A stretch of DNA of 41,041 nt from Nocardiopsis sp. NRRL B-16309 (GTDB taxonomy: Bacteria > Actinomycetota > Actinomycetes > Streptosporangiales > Streptosporangiaceae): assembly GCF_001279585.1 (NCBI RefSeq), contig NZ_LGEC01000090.1, positions 1-41,041 of the forward strand. Direction: 5' to 3'. The notes under the pieces are model-generated. The model did not search any database, was not told where the DNA came from, and was given only the letters and a program-made list of their open reading frames with translations. The stretch's first letter is position 1; each line of letters starts with the position of its first letter. A program made the position numbers and the translations under genes. This document shows, piece after piece, positions 7,574 to 15,806 of this stretch.

Positions 7574-8311
7574 ATGGAGGGCTTGCGACAGCCTCGCCGC
7601 GCATCGACCCTGGCCGCCCAGGTTTCCGACCAGTTGCGGGAGCAGCTGGCGTCCGGGCGATGGCCGGTGGGCACGCGCATCCCGGGCGAGCAGGAGCTGG
7701 TCGAGATGCTGGGGGTCAGTCGGAACACCATCCGGGAGGCGTTGCGGGCGCTGATTCACCTCGGACTGCTGGAGGCTCGAGTCGGGGACGGCACCTACGT
7801 CCGGGTGACCAGCGAGCTGGAGGCGGTCCTGCTCCGGCGGACGGCCACCTCGCGGCCTGCGGACGTCCTGGAGCTGCGGGCGGTGCTGGAGGAACACGCC
7901 GCGGGCCTGGCTGCCGAGCGGCGGTCGGCGGCGGATACCGCCCGGCTGCGTGAGCTCTTGGCGGCGGCTCTCGAGAGCAACCGTTCCGGATCGATGGCGC
8001 AGGTAGCGGCGGCGGACGGCGCCTTCCACCTCGCTGTCGTGCGGGCCGGTGGCAACGAGCTGCTCGTGGAGCTCTACGAATACCTGGGTCATGCCCTGTC
8101 GGCGCTGTTGACCGCGCTGCCGTGGGACGGCGAGGTCGCTGCCGAGCACGAACACTGGCATGGTGCGCTGGTCGACGCGATCGCTGCCGGCGACGCGGTC
8201 GCTGCCCGGAACGCGGCGTCCACGCTGGTCGGGGTAGCCATCCGGCTGAGCGAAGCTGCCACCGCCAAGCAGGACGGCACGGCGGGAAGTGGTCGTTATG
8301 CGGATGAATGA
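7574..8311 (+). CDS. GntR family regulator, FadR subfamily (FCD domain)
   Basis: 245 residues from the ATG at 7574 behind GGAGG; a TTG one codon earlier is possible. Residues ~10-75 are the GntR winged helix (RIPGEQELVEMLGVSRNTIR, then EALRALIHLGLLEARVGDGT). The remainder is an all-helical FCD ligand domain with VLELRAVLEEHAAGLAAERR, a histidine in DGAFHLAV and a second in HEHWHGALVDAI, the residues that usually hold a metal and a carboxylate ligand. The gene overlaps the MFS gene that follows, so the regulator probably controls this transporter. A palindromic site sits over the start region. Confidence 0.92.
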   Translation: MEGLRQPRRASTLAAQVSDQLREQLASGRWPVGTRIPGEQELVEMLGVSRNTIREALRALIHLGLLEARVGDGTYVRVTSELEAVLLRRTATSRPADVLELRAVLEEHAAGLAAERRSAADTARLRELLAAALESNRSGSMAQVAAADGAFHLAVVRAGGNELLVELYEYLGHALSALLTALPWDGEVAAEHEHWHGALVDAIAAGDAVAARNAASTLVGVAIRLSEAATAKQDGTAGSGRYADE

Positions 8312-9518
8312 CTCGGACCGCTCTTCGCACCGGACGACCGATGCTGCGTCGGGACGGTGGTCCATGGTGTGGCTGCTCGTGATCATCGTGCTCATCGCGG
8401 TGAACCTCCGTGCCGCGCTGACCGGGGTGGGTTCGCTGCTTCCCCGCATCGAGGATTCGACCGGCCTGTCCAGCACCTGGACCGGGCTGCTCAGCACGCT
8501 GCCACTGCTCACCTTCGCCGCCACCTCGCCGTTGGTTGGCCGGACCGCACACCGCTACGGCGCGCCCCCCACCCTGGTCGTTTCGCTGGCCGTGCTGGCA
8601 GCCGGACTGGTCATGCGGTCCCTGCCCGGGGTGTTCTTCCTGTTCGCCGGCACAGTGGTGATCGCGGCCGCGATCGCCTACGGCAACGTCCTGCTGCCGT
8701 CGGTCATCAAAAGGACCGTGCCGGAAAACCGGATCGGGCAGGCGACCGCCCTCTACGTCACGACGATGGGCCTGCTCGCCGCGCTCTCCTCAGGGGTGTC
8801 GGTACCGCTGGCCGAACACCTGCCGGGTGGCTGGCGCACCGCACTGGGAATCTGGGTGGTGTTCGCCGTGCTCGCCGTGCTCGCCCTCGCGATCTGGCTC
8901 CCGCGATACCGGCGCACCGGCCCCATGGCGGCACCACCCGCCGCGCGAGCGCGCGTCCCCTGGCGTTCTCCCCTGGCTTGGCAGGTCAGCGTGTTCATGG
9001 GCCTGCAGTCCCTCGGCTTCTACACCATGATCGCCTGGTTGCCCAGCATCCTCCATGACCATGGGGTGGGCGAGGCCGCTGCCGGGTGGCAGCTGTTCCT
9101 CTTCCAGATGGTCGGCATGGTCTCGAGCAGCGCCCTTCCCATCCTGGCCCGCAGAGTCAAGGACCAACGGATCCAGGCCGCGGCCGGCTCGGTGATCGTC
9201 GCGCTGGGCTACGTGCTACTGGCCGTGGCCCCGCAACTGGCCGTCGTGTCCAGCCTGCTCATCGGCCTGGGCGGCGGAGCCTGCCTTGTCCTCGCCCTGT
9301 CCTTCCAAGGCCAACGGGCGGCCGATCCCGAGCAGGCGGCAGCACTGGCCTCGATGGCCCAGTCCGTCGGCTACCTGGTGGCCGCCGCCGGGCCGCTCCT
9401 GCTCGGGACACTGCGCGACCTCACCGGCAGCTGGACACTCCCACTCCTGCTGCTGGTCGCCCTGACGCTCACCCAGGCCGCCGTCGGCGCCCGCGCCGGC
9501 CGCGACCTGCACCTGTAA
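8298..9518 (+). CDS. MFS transporter, CynX/NimT type
   Basis: About 406 residues with 12 predicted membrane helices. The N-terminus LIAVNLRAALTGVGSLLPRI matches the CynX/NimT branch of the major facilitator superfamily (cyanate and 2-nitroimidazole transporters and many uncharacterised exporters). The ATG at 8298 lies inside the 3' end of the GntR gene (overlap 14 bp), with GGGAAG upstream, so the two are co-transcribed and possibly translationally coupled. ATG 8304 is an alternative start. The protein lies in the cell membrane and most likely moves a small organic acid or drug-like molecule. The substrate and direction are unknown. Confidence 0.9.
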   Translation: MRMNDSDRSSHRTTDAASGRWSMVWLLVIIVLIAVNLRAALTGVGSLLPRIEDSTGLSSTWTGLLSTLPLLTFAATSPLVGRTAHRYGAPPTLVVSLAVLAAGLVMRSLPGVFFLFAGTVVIAAAIAYGNVLLPSVIKRTVPENRIGQATALYVTTMGLLAALSSGVSVPLAEHLPGGWRTALGIWVVFAVLAVLALAIWLPRYRRTGPMAAPPAARARVPWRSPLAWQVSVFMGLQSLGFYTMIAWLPSILHDHGVGEAAAGWQLFLFQMVGMVSSSALPILARRVKDQRIQAAAGSVIVALGYVLLAVAPQLAVVSSLLIGLGGGACLVLALSFQGQRAADPEQAAALASMAQSVGYLVAAAGPLLLGTLRDLTGSWTLPLLLLVALTLTQAAVGARAGRDLHL

Positions 9519-9825
9519 CTCCCCGTCCCCCGCTCCCGTACCCATCGGGAACTGACCGCCATGCCCACGACCGCCCCCTTCAGCTACCCGGACACGCCGA
9601 CAGCGGCGCCACTGTTCTGTTCGCTGGTGTACGTCAATCCCTTCGCCTCGGCTGAGTGAGCTGCGGAAGCACCACGACCAGCTGTTGCTGGTCGCGAACA
9701 TGACCAGGGCATCCAGAAGGACAGGGCGGCTATTCCTTCCGGGCTGCCACCGGACAGAGCCTCATCAGGCACATCCATCGCCCTGGTCATCCCACCCCGA
9801 ACATCACCAAGCTTAGGAGAGCAAC
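9519..9825. other. Intergenic region with a hairpin
   Basis: No gene recognised. CGACCAGC (9675-9682) and GCTGGTCG (9687-9694) form an 8-bp stem with a TGTT loop, a candidate terminator for the MFS gene although it has no T-run. The amidase promoter must lie to its right. Confidence 0.4.
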
Positions 9826-11289
9826 ATGAACGACCTCGCGTTCGCGTCGGCGACGCGCCTCGTCGCGGCGCTGGCACGTAAGGAGCTGTCGAGCAGCGAA
9901 CTGCTCGACTACTACCTGGAGCGCGTCGCGCGCCTGAACCCCACGATCAACGCGGTCGTGGTGCTGGACGAGGAGCGGGCGCGCGAGGCAGCCCGCGCCG
10001 CAGACGCGGCGATCGCGGCCGGCCGCTCGCTCGGCCCCCTGCACGGGCTCCCGATGACTGTCAAGGAGTGCTTCGAGACGGCCGGCATGCACACGACCTG
10101 CGGCGCCCCCGCGTTCGCCGACAACGTGTCCAGTCACGATGCTGACGCGGTCGCACGGCTGCGCGCAGCGGGCGCCGTCGTGTTCGGCAAGACCAACCTG
10201 CCGATCTGGTGCGGCGAGGGTCAAGCGTTCAACGAGGTCTACGGCACGACAAACAACCCCTGGGACCTGTCGCGCGGGCCAGGCGGCTCGTCGGGCGGTT
10301 CCGCCGCCGCAGTAGCGGCGGGTCTGACCGGGCTCGAGCTCGGCAGCGACATCGCCGGCTCAATCCGCAACCCCGCCCACACGTGCGGCGTCTACGGACT
10401 CAAGCCGTCCCAGAGCGTCGTGTCGCTGCGCGGCCACATGACGGGACAGCCGGGCGCGCTCGCGCCCCGGGATCTGGCCGCCGCCGGCCCACTCGCGCGC
10501 AGCGCCGACGACCTCGAACTGGCGCTCGACGTGCTCGCAGGGCCGATCGAGGAGGAGCGCACGGGCTGGCGGCTCGAGCTGCCGCCTCCCCGCAGGCGAG
10601 AGCTCGCGGACTTCCGTGTCGCCGCGTGGCTGGACGACCCGTGGGCACCCGTCGACGACACGGTGCTCGAGCTGCTCCAGGACGCAATCGGTGTGCTCGA
10701 ACGCGAGGGGGCTCGCGTAGAACGGCGGCCAGGCCCGGTCGCGCTGGAGGCATCGGACCGCATCTACCGGCGGATGCTGATGGGGGCTGTCTCGATCGGA
10801 CTGGGCGACGAGGAGGTGGCAGGGATCGACGCAGGACTGGCACGGCTCCCAACTGCGGCCGACAACGTCGGCACACGCCACATGCGTGGCCTCGTCCAGC
10901 GTCATCGCGACTGGCTGCGTGCCGACGAGGAGCGCTGGCAGATGCGCCGCCGATGGGCCGACTTCTTCCGGGACTACGACGTGCTCGTGTGCCCGGTGCT
11001 GTCGCTGCCGGCGAGGCCGCACGACCAGTCGCCAGACTTGGATGCGCGCGTGATCGAGGTCAACGGGATTACGCGACCGGAATGGGACCTCGTGACGTGG
11101 GTCGGCCTCGCCAATCTGCTCGGCCTGCCCGCCGCGTCAGTGCCGATCGGCCGCACGCGCGGCGACGGCCTCCCCGTCGGCCTACAGATCATCGGTCCGT
11201 ACCTCGAGGACCGAACTGTGATCGAGTTCGCCCGCCACGTCGCCGAGCACGTGCCCGGCTTCGAGTCACCGCCCCGCTCCCGCGCCTGA
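9826..11289 (+). CDS. Amidase (amidase-signature family)
   Basis: 487 residues, typical length. The complete Ser-cisSer-Lys triad is visible: Lys80 in LPMTVKECF, the cis-serine Ser155 in GPGGSSGGSA, and nucleophile Ser179 in GSDIAGSIRNPAH. Family signatures KTNLPIWCGEG and CGVYGLKPS are present. AGGAG lies about 7 nt upstream of the ATG. The enzyme hydrolyses an amide to a carboxylic acid and ammonia. The second half (substrate pocket) does not point to a specific substrate. It stands alone, with an MHS-transporter fragment downstream that might once have imported its substrate. GatA function is unlikely because gatB and gatC are absent here. Confidence 0.93.
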   Translation: MNDLAFASATRLVAALARKELSSSELLDYYLERVARLNPTINAVVVLDEERAREAARAADAAIAAGRSLGPLHGLPMTVKECFETAGMHTTCGAPAFADNVSSHDADAVARLRAAGAVVFGKTNLPIWCGEGQAFNEVYGTTNNPWDLSRGPGGSSGGSAAAVAAGLTGLELGSDIAGSIRNPAHTCGVYGLKPSQSVVSLRGHMTGQPGALAPRDLAAAGPLARSADDLELALDVLAGPIEEERTGWRLELPPPRRRELADFRVAAWLDDPWAPVDDTVLELLQDAIGVLEREGARVERRPGPVALEASDRIYRRMLMGAVSIGLGDEEVAGIDAGLARLPTAADNVGTRHMRGLVQRHRDWLRADEERWQMRRRWADFFRDYDVLVCPVLSLPARPHDQSPDLDARVIEVNGITRPEWDLVTWVGLANLLGLPAASVPIGRTRGDGLPVGLQIIGPYLEDRTVIEFARHVAEHVPGFESPPRSRA

Positions 11290-11360
11290 CCATCCGCACA
11301 CCAGCAGACGAAAGAGCCATGTCCGCTCAGTAGGGTCGGGGACTGGCGCGGTGGCCTGTG

Positions 11361-11420
11361 AGGCTCCGTTTCCAGCCCCCGCCCGTCAAACCGTGCATGC
11401 GCTTCTCGCGCACACGGCCT
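11361..11420 (-). mobile_element. Group II intron 3' end (domains V-VI) remnant
   Basis: On the minus strand CCGTGTGCGC, a GAGA tetraloop and AGCGCATGCACGG (11391-11417) fold into a long hairpin. Its shape matches group II intron domain V: a 5-bp lower stem CCGTG/CACGG, an asymmetric bulge, an upper stem and a GNRA-type loop. A purine-rich segment ending GGCTGGAAACGG follows, as expected for domain VI. The rest of the intron and its reverse transcriptase are absent. Recognition is by eye and needs a covariance-model check. Confidence 0.45.
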
Positions 11421-11465
11421 ACCGACATCGTTCACCGCCTGGCATGCACCGCCACCCTGCGCACG

Positions 11466-11657
11466 TTTCGCTACAGCGGTACCTGTCTGGCCTACCAGAT
11501 CGGCGCCGTTCTCGGCGGAGGTCTCGCTCCCACCGCATCAGCCGTGCTTCACGCCACGTGGAACTCCTCGGTCCCAGTCAGCCTGTACCTCGTCGGCATC
11601 TCGACGCGCGTGTGCTGCATCGTTGCCCTCAGACGCCACACCGAGACAGCCGCCTGA
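11466..11657 (+). pseudogene. MHS-family MFS transporter, C-terminal fragment
   Basis: The frame reads FRYSGTCLAYQIGAVLGGGL, then APTASAVLHATWNSS and PVSLYLVGISTRVCCIVALR to a stop at 11657. This matches the last third of metabolite:H+ symporters (VRYSGISLGYQLGAIFGGGxAP...PISLYLVxLxxIxLVxV). About 330 upstream residues are missing. Next to its truncated end lies the group II intron tail, in opposite orientation. The fragment is non-functional. Confidence 0.65.
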
Positions 11658-11697
11658 GCGGCACTCGATCTGATCCGCGCACGCCCGTGCCGGGCCG

Positions 11698-12606
11698 CTA
11701 AGCAAATGCCTCGACACAGTAGGCGGCGAACGCCTGTGCGCGGCGGGTGAGTCGCGCACCTCGCGCATGGGCGAGCACCACGTCCACGGTCAGGACCTCG
11801 TCGGCGATCTCGCGGTGGACCAACGGGGGGCCGGCATAGGTGAACTCCGCGCGGGGGCGCTGGAGGAGGACGGCGTAGCCCACCCCGCTGGCGACCAGCG
11901 ACCGTACCGACTCGAAGTGGGTCGAGACGAACCGCACGTCGGGCTCCACACCGCCGACCGCCAGGACCTCCCGGAACATCTCCGCGCTCGGCGGCATGTC
12001 GAGCATGACCATCGGCTCCTCCCGCAGCTCGGCGAGGGAAATCGGCTCGGGGGAGGCGAGTCGATGATCGGCCGCCAGGAGAACGTAGGGGCGGACGCTG
12101 TAGAGAACGGTCCTGGAGATGTCGTCCGCGATGCCGAGGTCGTACATCAGCGCCATCTCGCAGGCGCCGTCCAGCAGTCGATGCGCCATCTCGGTCACCG
12201 ATCCCTCGAACAGCCGCACCGTCACGTCGGGGTGCAGCACCGGGAAGCGCCTGAGGATGTCCGGCAGCACAAACGGAGTCAGGGTCGGAAAGCAGCCCAG
12301 CGTCAGCTCCCCGCTGACCGACCGGCCCAGACTCTGGGCGGTCGACTGCACCTCCCCGGCATGCGCGAGCAGGCTGCGCGCCTCGGGAAGCACGCGCCGA
12401 GCGGCGTCGGTCAGCGAGATACCGCGGGATCTGCGGCGCAAGAACAGCTGCACTCCCAGAGACCGCTCAAGCTGGCTGATCGCGAGAGAGACGGCCGACT
12501 GGGATATGAGATGGCGCTCGGCCGCGGCCGCCAGCGTGCCCTCCTCCGCGACAGTCACGAAGTAGCGCAGTTGCCGCAGGCTGAACCTCTCCACGTTGGC
12601 GGTCAT
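11698..12606 (-). CDS. LysR family transcriptional regulator
   Basis: 302 residues, the usual family length. Residues ~8-67 are the LysR winged helix (LRQLRYFVTVAEEGTLAAAA, then SQSAVSLAISQLERSLGVQL). The remainder is a type 2 periplasmic-binding-like effector domain starting SGELTLGCFPTLTPFVLPDI. It is transcribed divergently from the ferredoxin-reductase-P450 genes, the classic arrangement for a LysR protein that activates its neighbours when a pathway compound is present. The intergenic region carries CTAA-N8-TTAG close to its own start. Effector unknown. Confidence 0.93.
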   Translation of the reverse strand: MTANVERFSLRQLRYFVTVAEEGTLAAAAERHLISQSAVSLAISQLERSLGVQLFLRRRSRGISLTDAARRVLPEARSLLAHAGEVQSTAQSLGRSVSGELTLGCFPTLTPFVLPDILRRFPVLHPDVTVRLFEGSVTEMAHRLLDGACEMALMYDLGIADDISRTVLYSVRPYVLLAADHRLASPEPISLAELREEPMVMLDMPPSAEMFREVLAVGGVEPDVRFVSTHFESVRSLVASGVGYAVLLQRPRAEFTYAGPPLVHREIADEVLTVDVVLAHARGARLTRRAQAFAAYCVEAFA

Positions 12607-12615
12607 CGCCTGATG

Positions 12616-12631
12616 CTAACCGCTTCCTTAG
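12616..12631. promoter_or_regulatory. Possible LysR binding site
   Basis: CTAA (12616-12619) and TTAG (12628-12631) form an inverted repeat with an 8-nt gap, compatible with the T-N11-A pattern of LysR sites. It lies 9 bp before the lysR-type start codon in the divergent region to the ferredoxin gene. Confidence 0.35.
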
Positions 12632-12753
12632 TTTTACTCAACAACTTCGTCAGGATCCTGTTCTTTACTTGGGAGTGGCTGCGGCTGACCATGGATCGAC
12701 GACGCGCAGACCGGGTTCCGAAGAAGCGGACCGTCTCGACAAGAGGGGTGCCC

Positions 12754-13080
12754 ATGCCCAAGGTGACTTTCCATCACGCCGGCACACGCGCCAGCGTTCT
12801 GCAGGTCAACGCAGGTGCCAACCTCATGCGTGCAGCCGTCCACGACAGCGTCCCGGGCATCGTGGGGGAGTGCGGCGGGCAGGCGATGTGCGCGACCTGC
12901 CATGTCTACGTACGGGAGCCCTACCTCGAGGCGCTCGGCTCGATCGGAGAGGACGAGGACGAGATGCTCGACTGCACGGTCACACCGCGCGACCAGGTCC
13001 GGAGCCGCCTGGCCTGTCAGATCACCGTGGGTCCCGGTGTGACCGACATCGAGGTCGACGTCCCCGAGAGCCAGGTCTGA
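12754..13080 (+). CDS. [2Fe-2S] ferredoxin (adrenodoxin/putidaredoxin type)
   Basis: 108 residues from the ATG at 12754, behind AGAGGGG. The upstream open frame overlaps the LysR gene and is not coding. Cluster ligands are Cys40, Cys46, Cys49 and Cys88 (GECGGQAMCATCHVYV and RLACQI), with the putidaredoxin-type spacing C-x5-C-x2-C. The acidic EDEDEMLD segment (66-73) is the usual docking surface for the reductase and P450. It carries single electrons from the reductase encoded just downstream to the P450. The three genes are closely spaced (8 and 20 bp) on one strand. Confidence 0.95.
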   Translation: MPKVTFHHAGTRASVLQVNAGANLMRAAVHDSVPGIVGECGGQAMCATCHVYVREPYLEALGSIGEDEDEMLDCTVTPRDQVRSRLACQITVGPGVTDIEVDVPESQV

Positions 13081-13088
13081 GGTTCGAC

Positions 13089-14321
13089 ATGAGCCATGTG
13101 ATCATCGTGGGGGCTGGACACGCCGGAGTGCAGGTCGCCTCCAGCTTGCGAGCCGAGGGGTTCACCGGGGCGATCACCCTCGTGGGAGAAGAGCACGAGC
13201 ACCCCTATCAGCGGCCGCCGCTGTCCAAGGACTTCGTCGCCGGGCAGGATGAGGGACCGCTCCTGCTGCGGAGTGAAAGGTTCTTCGCAGAGAACGCGAT
13301 CGACATTCGGCGCGGCGTCCAGGCGACCCACATCGACAGGCTCGGCCGAAGCGTTGCACTGGGCAACGGTGATGTCCTGGACTACTCGGCGCTCGTGCTC
13401 GCCACCGGCGCCACCGGACGGCACCTGCCGATACCCGGAACGGATCTCCGTGGCGTGCGTCAGCTCCGTTCCCTGGGCGACGCGCGAGGCCTTCGCAAGG
13501 ACGTGTCCAAGGCCGACTCCGTCGTTGTCGTCGGCGCCGGCTTCATCGGGCTTGAATTCGCTGCCGCGGCGCGGAAACGCGGGCTCGATGTGACCGTCCT
13601 CGAGACGGCCGAGAAGCCCATGAGCCGAGCGTTGACGCCGTACATGTCGGACCACCTCACCCGAGCGCATCGCGATATGGGCACCGACCTCCGGCTCGGC
13701 GAGGGCCTCGCGGGCGTTTTGGGACACGTCGGCACGGTCACGGCCGCGGTCGGCACGAGCGGCCGCGCATATCCAACGGACCTCGTGCTCCTGGGCATCG
13801 GAGTCGTTCCGCGCGACGAGCTCGCGCGCTCGGCCGGCCTGCCCGTCGACAACGGCATCGTCGTCGACCAGTTTCTCCGGACAGCTGACTCGGCCATCTA
13901 CGCCGTGGGCGACTGCGCCAGCTTCCCGGGCGACGCGCCATACTCGCGACTGCGCCTCGAGTCGGTGCAGAACGCTAACGATCAAGCCCGACACGTCGCC
14001 AAAGCGATCGCCGGACACCCCGCACCCTATGCCGCACTGCCGCTGTTTTGGAGCAACCAGGGCCCTCTCCGCCTGCAGATCGCGGGCCTCGCCATGCCAG
14101 GCGACCGCACTGGGGTGTCGGGCGACCTGAGCGGATCACGCTTCTCGGTTTTCTGCTTCCGAGACGGACGCCTGGCCGCCGTCGAGTCGCTCAACAACCC
14201 GAAGGACCACATCGCCGCCCGTCGGGTGCTCGCCTCGCAACATCCCCTGACCGCCGAGGAGGTCGCCGAACCCGGTTTCAGCCTCCAGGACCACGCGAAG
14301 CATCTCGCCCCGGCGAACTGA
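13089..14321 (+). CDS. NAD(P)H-ferredoxin reductase (FAD-dependent, putidaredoxin-reductase type)
   Basis: 410 residues from the ATG at 13089. An N-terminal FAD-binding GxGxxG (VIIVGAGHAGVQVASSLR, residues 4-21), a YQRPPLSK segment, an NAD(P)H-binding motif VVVVGAGFIGLEFAAAARKR (~147-166), the FAD-contacting IYAVGDCASF (~277-286), and a C-terminal reductase domain with LPLFWSNQ. This is the rubredoxin/putidaredoxin reductase family. It transfers electrons from NAD(P)H to the ferredoxin encoded 8 bp upstream. With the P450 20 bp downstream it completes a class I three-component monooxygenase. Confidence 0.95.
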   Translation: MSHVIIVGAGHAGVQVASSLRAEGFTGAITLVGEEHEHPYQRPPLSKDFVAGQDEGPLLLRSERFFAENAIDIRRGVQATHIDRLGRSVALGNGDVLDYSALVLATGATGRHLPIPGTDLRGVRQLRSLGDARGLRKDVSKADSVVVVGAGFIGLEFAAAARKRGLDVTVLETAEKPMSRALTPYMSDHLTRAHRDMGTDLRLGEGLAGVLGHVGTVTAAVGTSGRAYPTDLVLLGIGVVPRDELARSAGLPVDNGIVVDQFLRTADSAIYAVGDCASFPGDAPYSRLRLESVQNANDQARHVAKAIAGHPAPYAALPLFWSNQGPLRLQIAGLAMPGDRTGVSGDLSGSRFSVFCFRDGRLAAVESLNNPKDHIAARRVLASQHPLTAEEVAEPGFSLQDHAKHLAPAN

Positions 14322-14341
14322 GACCCCCGGAGTTGATCACG

Positions 14342-15562
14342 ATGACCACCACAGACTCTCCCACCGCACAACCACAGTCGGCCGCCGTCGCGGACTGGGT
14401 TGATCCCGAGACGATGTTGCGCGACCCGTATCCGACCTACCGTCGCTTGCGCGAGCAAGGCCCCGTCGTGTGGGTCCCCGTGATGGATCGCTATCTGGTC
14501 ACCTCGTTCACAGGGTGCTGGGCGATTGAGGCGGACCAATTGACCTACTCCGCCAGCGTCGGCGGCAGCGGCGCAACCATGGCCCGCGCATTGGGCGCCC
14601 AGCCGATGCTGCGGAAAGATGACCCCGAGCACGCCGCTGAGCGCAAGACCATCAACCCGTGCATGCGGCCCAAGAACGTGCGACAGAACTGGCTTCCCCT
14701 GTTCGAGCGCAACGCGGAGACTCACCTTGCCGCACTGCTCGAGCGCGGGCCCAGCGAAGCCGACCTCAACCGTGACTACGCCGCACCGCTCGCAGCCCAG
14801 AACCTGATCGACATGCTCGGGCTCCAGGGCGCATCGCCGACCGACATGACGCGCTGGTCGCATGCCTTCATCGCCGGCATCGGCAACATTCACGACGATC
14901 CCGAGATCTGGGCCCGATGCGAGGCCGCCCAAGCGGAGGTCGATGCGTTACTCGACGAGCTCATCCCCTACTACCGGAACAACCCAGACGGCTCGGTGAC
15001 GTCGGCGATGGTGACCAGCAGCCTGCCCGAAGCAGCCGTGCGCGCCAACGTGAAGCTCACCATTTCGGGCGGCATGAACGAGCCGCAACACATGGTCACC
15101 AACATCGTCTGGGCGCTCAGCCGGCATCCGGAGCAGCGAAATCATGTGCTGGCGGACCCATCTCGGTGGCCGACGGTTTTCGACGAAGCCGTCCGCTGGC
15201 TGTCGCCCATCGGCATGTACCCCCGACAGACAACGAGAGAAACGGTCCTCGAAGGGATCGAGCTGCCCGCAGGCGCAGGGATCGGTGTCGTGGTGGGCGC
15301 GGCCAACAGGGATCCCGCCGCGTTCGACCACGCCGACGAGTTCGACTTCGCACGCGAGAAGAAGCCCCACCTCGGGTTCGGCGCTGGCGCCCACCTGTGC
15401 GCTGGCCACTGGGCGGCCCGCATCTCCATAGGTGAAGTCGCGGCGCCACTGCTCTATCGACGTATCCCGCGGCTGACCACTGACCCACACCGGGCTGAGC
15501 AGTGGAATGGATGGGTGTTCCGAGGGCTCACCGAACTGCCGGTCACTTGGGAGCCTGCATAG
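14342..15562 (+). CDS. Cytochrome P450 monooxygenase
   Basis: 406 residues. The haem-ligand loop is LGFGAGAHLCAGHW with Cys353. The ExxR motif is Glu282-AV-Arg285, and the N-terminal DPYPTYRRLREQGPVVW is typical of bacterial P450s. The I helix reads ISGGMNEPQHMV (241-252): the usual acid-threonine pair for oxygen activation is replaced by Glu247-Pro248, so proton delivery must differ or use another side chain. Electron partners are encoded immediately upstream. The substrate is unknown; the LysR regulator and the esterase-rich surroundings suggest a catabolic hydroxylase or demethylase rather than a biosynthetic one. Confidence 0.95.
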   Translation: MTTTDSPTAQPQSAAVADWVDPETMLRDPYPTYRRLREQGPVVWVPVMDRYLVTSFTGCWAIEADQLTYSASVGGSGATMARALGAQPMLRKDDPEHAAERKTINPCMRPKNVRQNWLPLFERNAETHLAALLERGPSEADLNRDYAAPLAAQNLIDMLGLQGASPTDMTRWSHAFIAGIGNIHDDPEIWARCEAAQAEVDALLDELIPYYRNNPDGSVTSAMVTSSLPEAAVRANVKLTISGGMNEPQHMVTNIVWALSRHPEQRNHVLADPSRWPTVFDEAVRWLSPIGMYPRQTTRETVLEGIELPAGAGIGVVVGAANRDPAAFDHADEFDFAREKKPHLGFGAGAHLCAGHWAARISIGEVAAPLLYRRIPRLTTDPHRAEQWNGWVFRGLTELPVTWEPA

Positions 15563-15607
15563 ACGTCCACCAGCAGTGCCCTGTAGACGTGGCCTTGGAT
15601 CGCGCAG

Positions 15608-15710
15608 TCGCTGCCCGGGACGGTGCACGACAACCGGGCCGCCCGGGTGTGGAAGATCGCTGAGCGCATCCGAGCCGCGGACCTGCTCGGCCTGGGCGAC
15701 AACCGACCTC
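15608..15710 (+). mobile_element. IS5-family transposase fragment
   Basis: The frame reads SLPGTVHDNRAARVWKIAER followed by IRAADLLGLGD. This matches the catalytic-core segment of IS5-group transposases (LPGSxHDxxAARxxxIxxxLxxAGxLxLADxGY). The sequence after LGD no longer fits and the rest of the gene is absent. It lies between the P450 stop and the TetR gene. Confidence 0.45.
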
Positions 15711-15806
15711 GTCCTCCCGGTGCACTGGGACGACTTCGGGCGGTCGCTCGAAAGGAGGCCGAACCCGCCTGGGTCCTGGAACTCCTCGCCCGCAAACGAC
15801 TGGAGA

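Noticed and set aside
11767..13080. 437-codon frame that extends the ferredoxin upstream through the LysR gene
   Set aside because: Only the last 108 codons are ferredoxin; the upstream part is antisense to an intact LysR gene, and ATG 12754 has a ribosome binding site.
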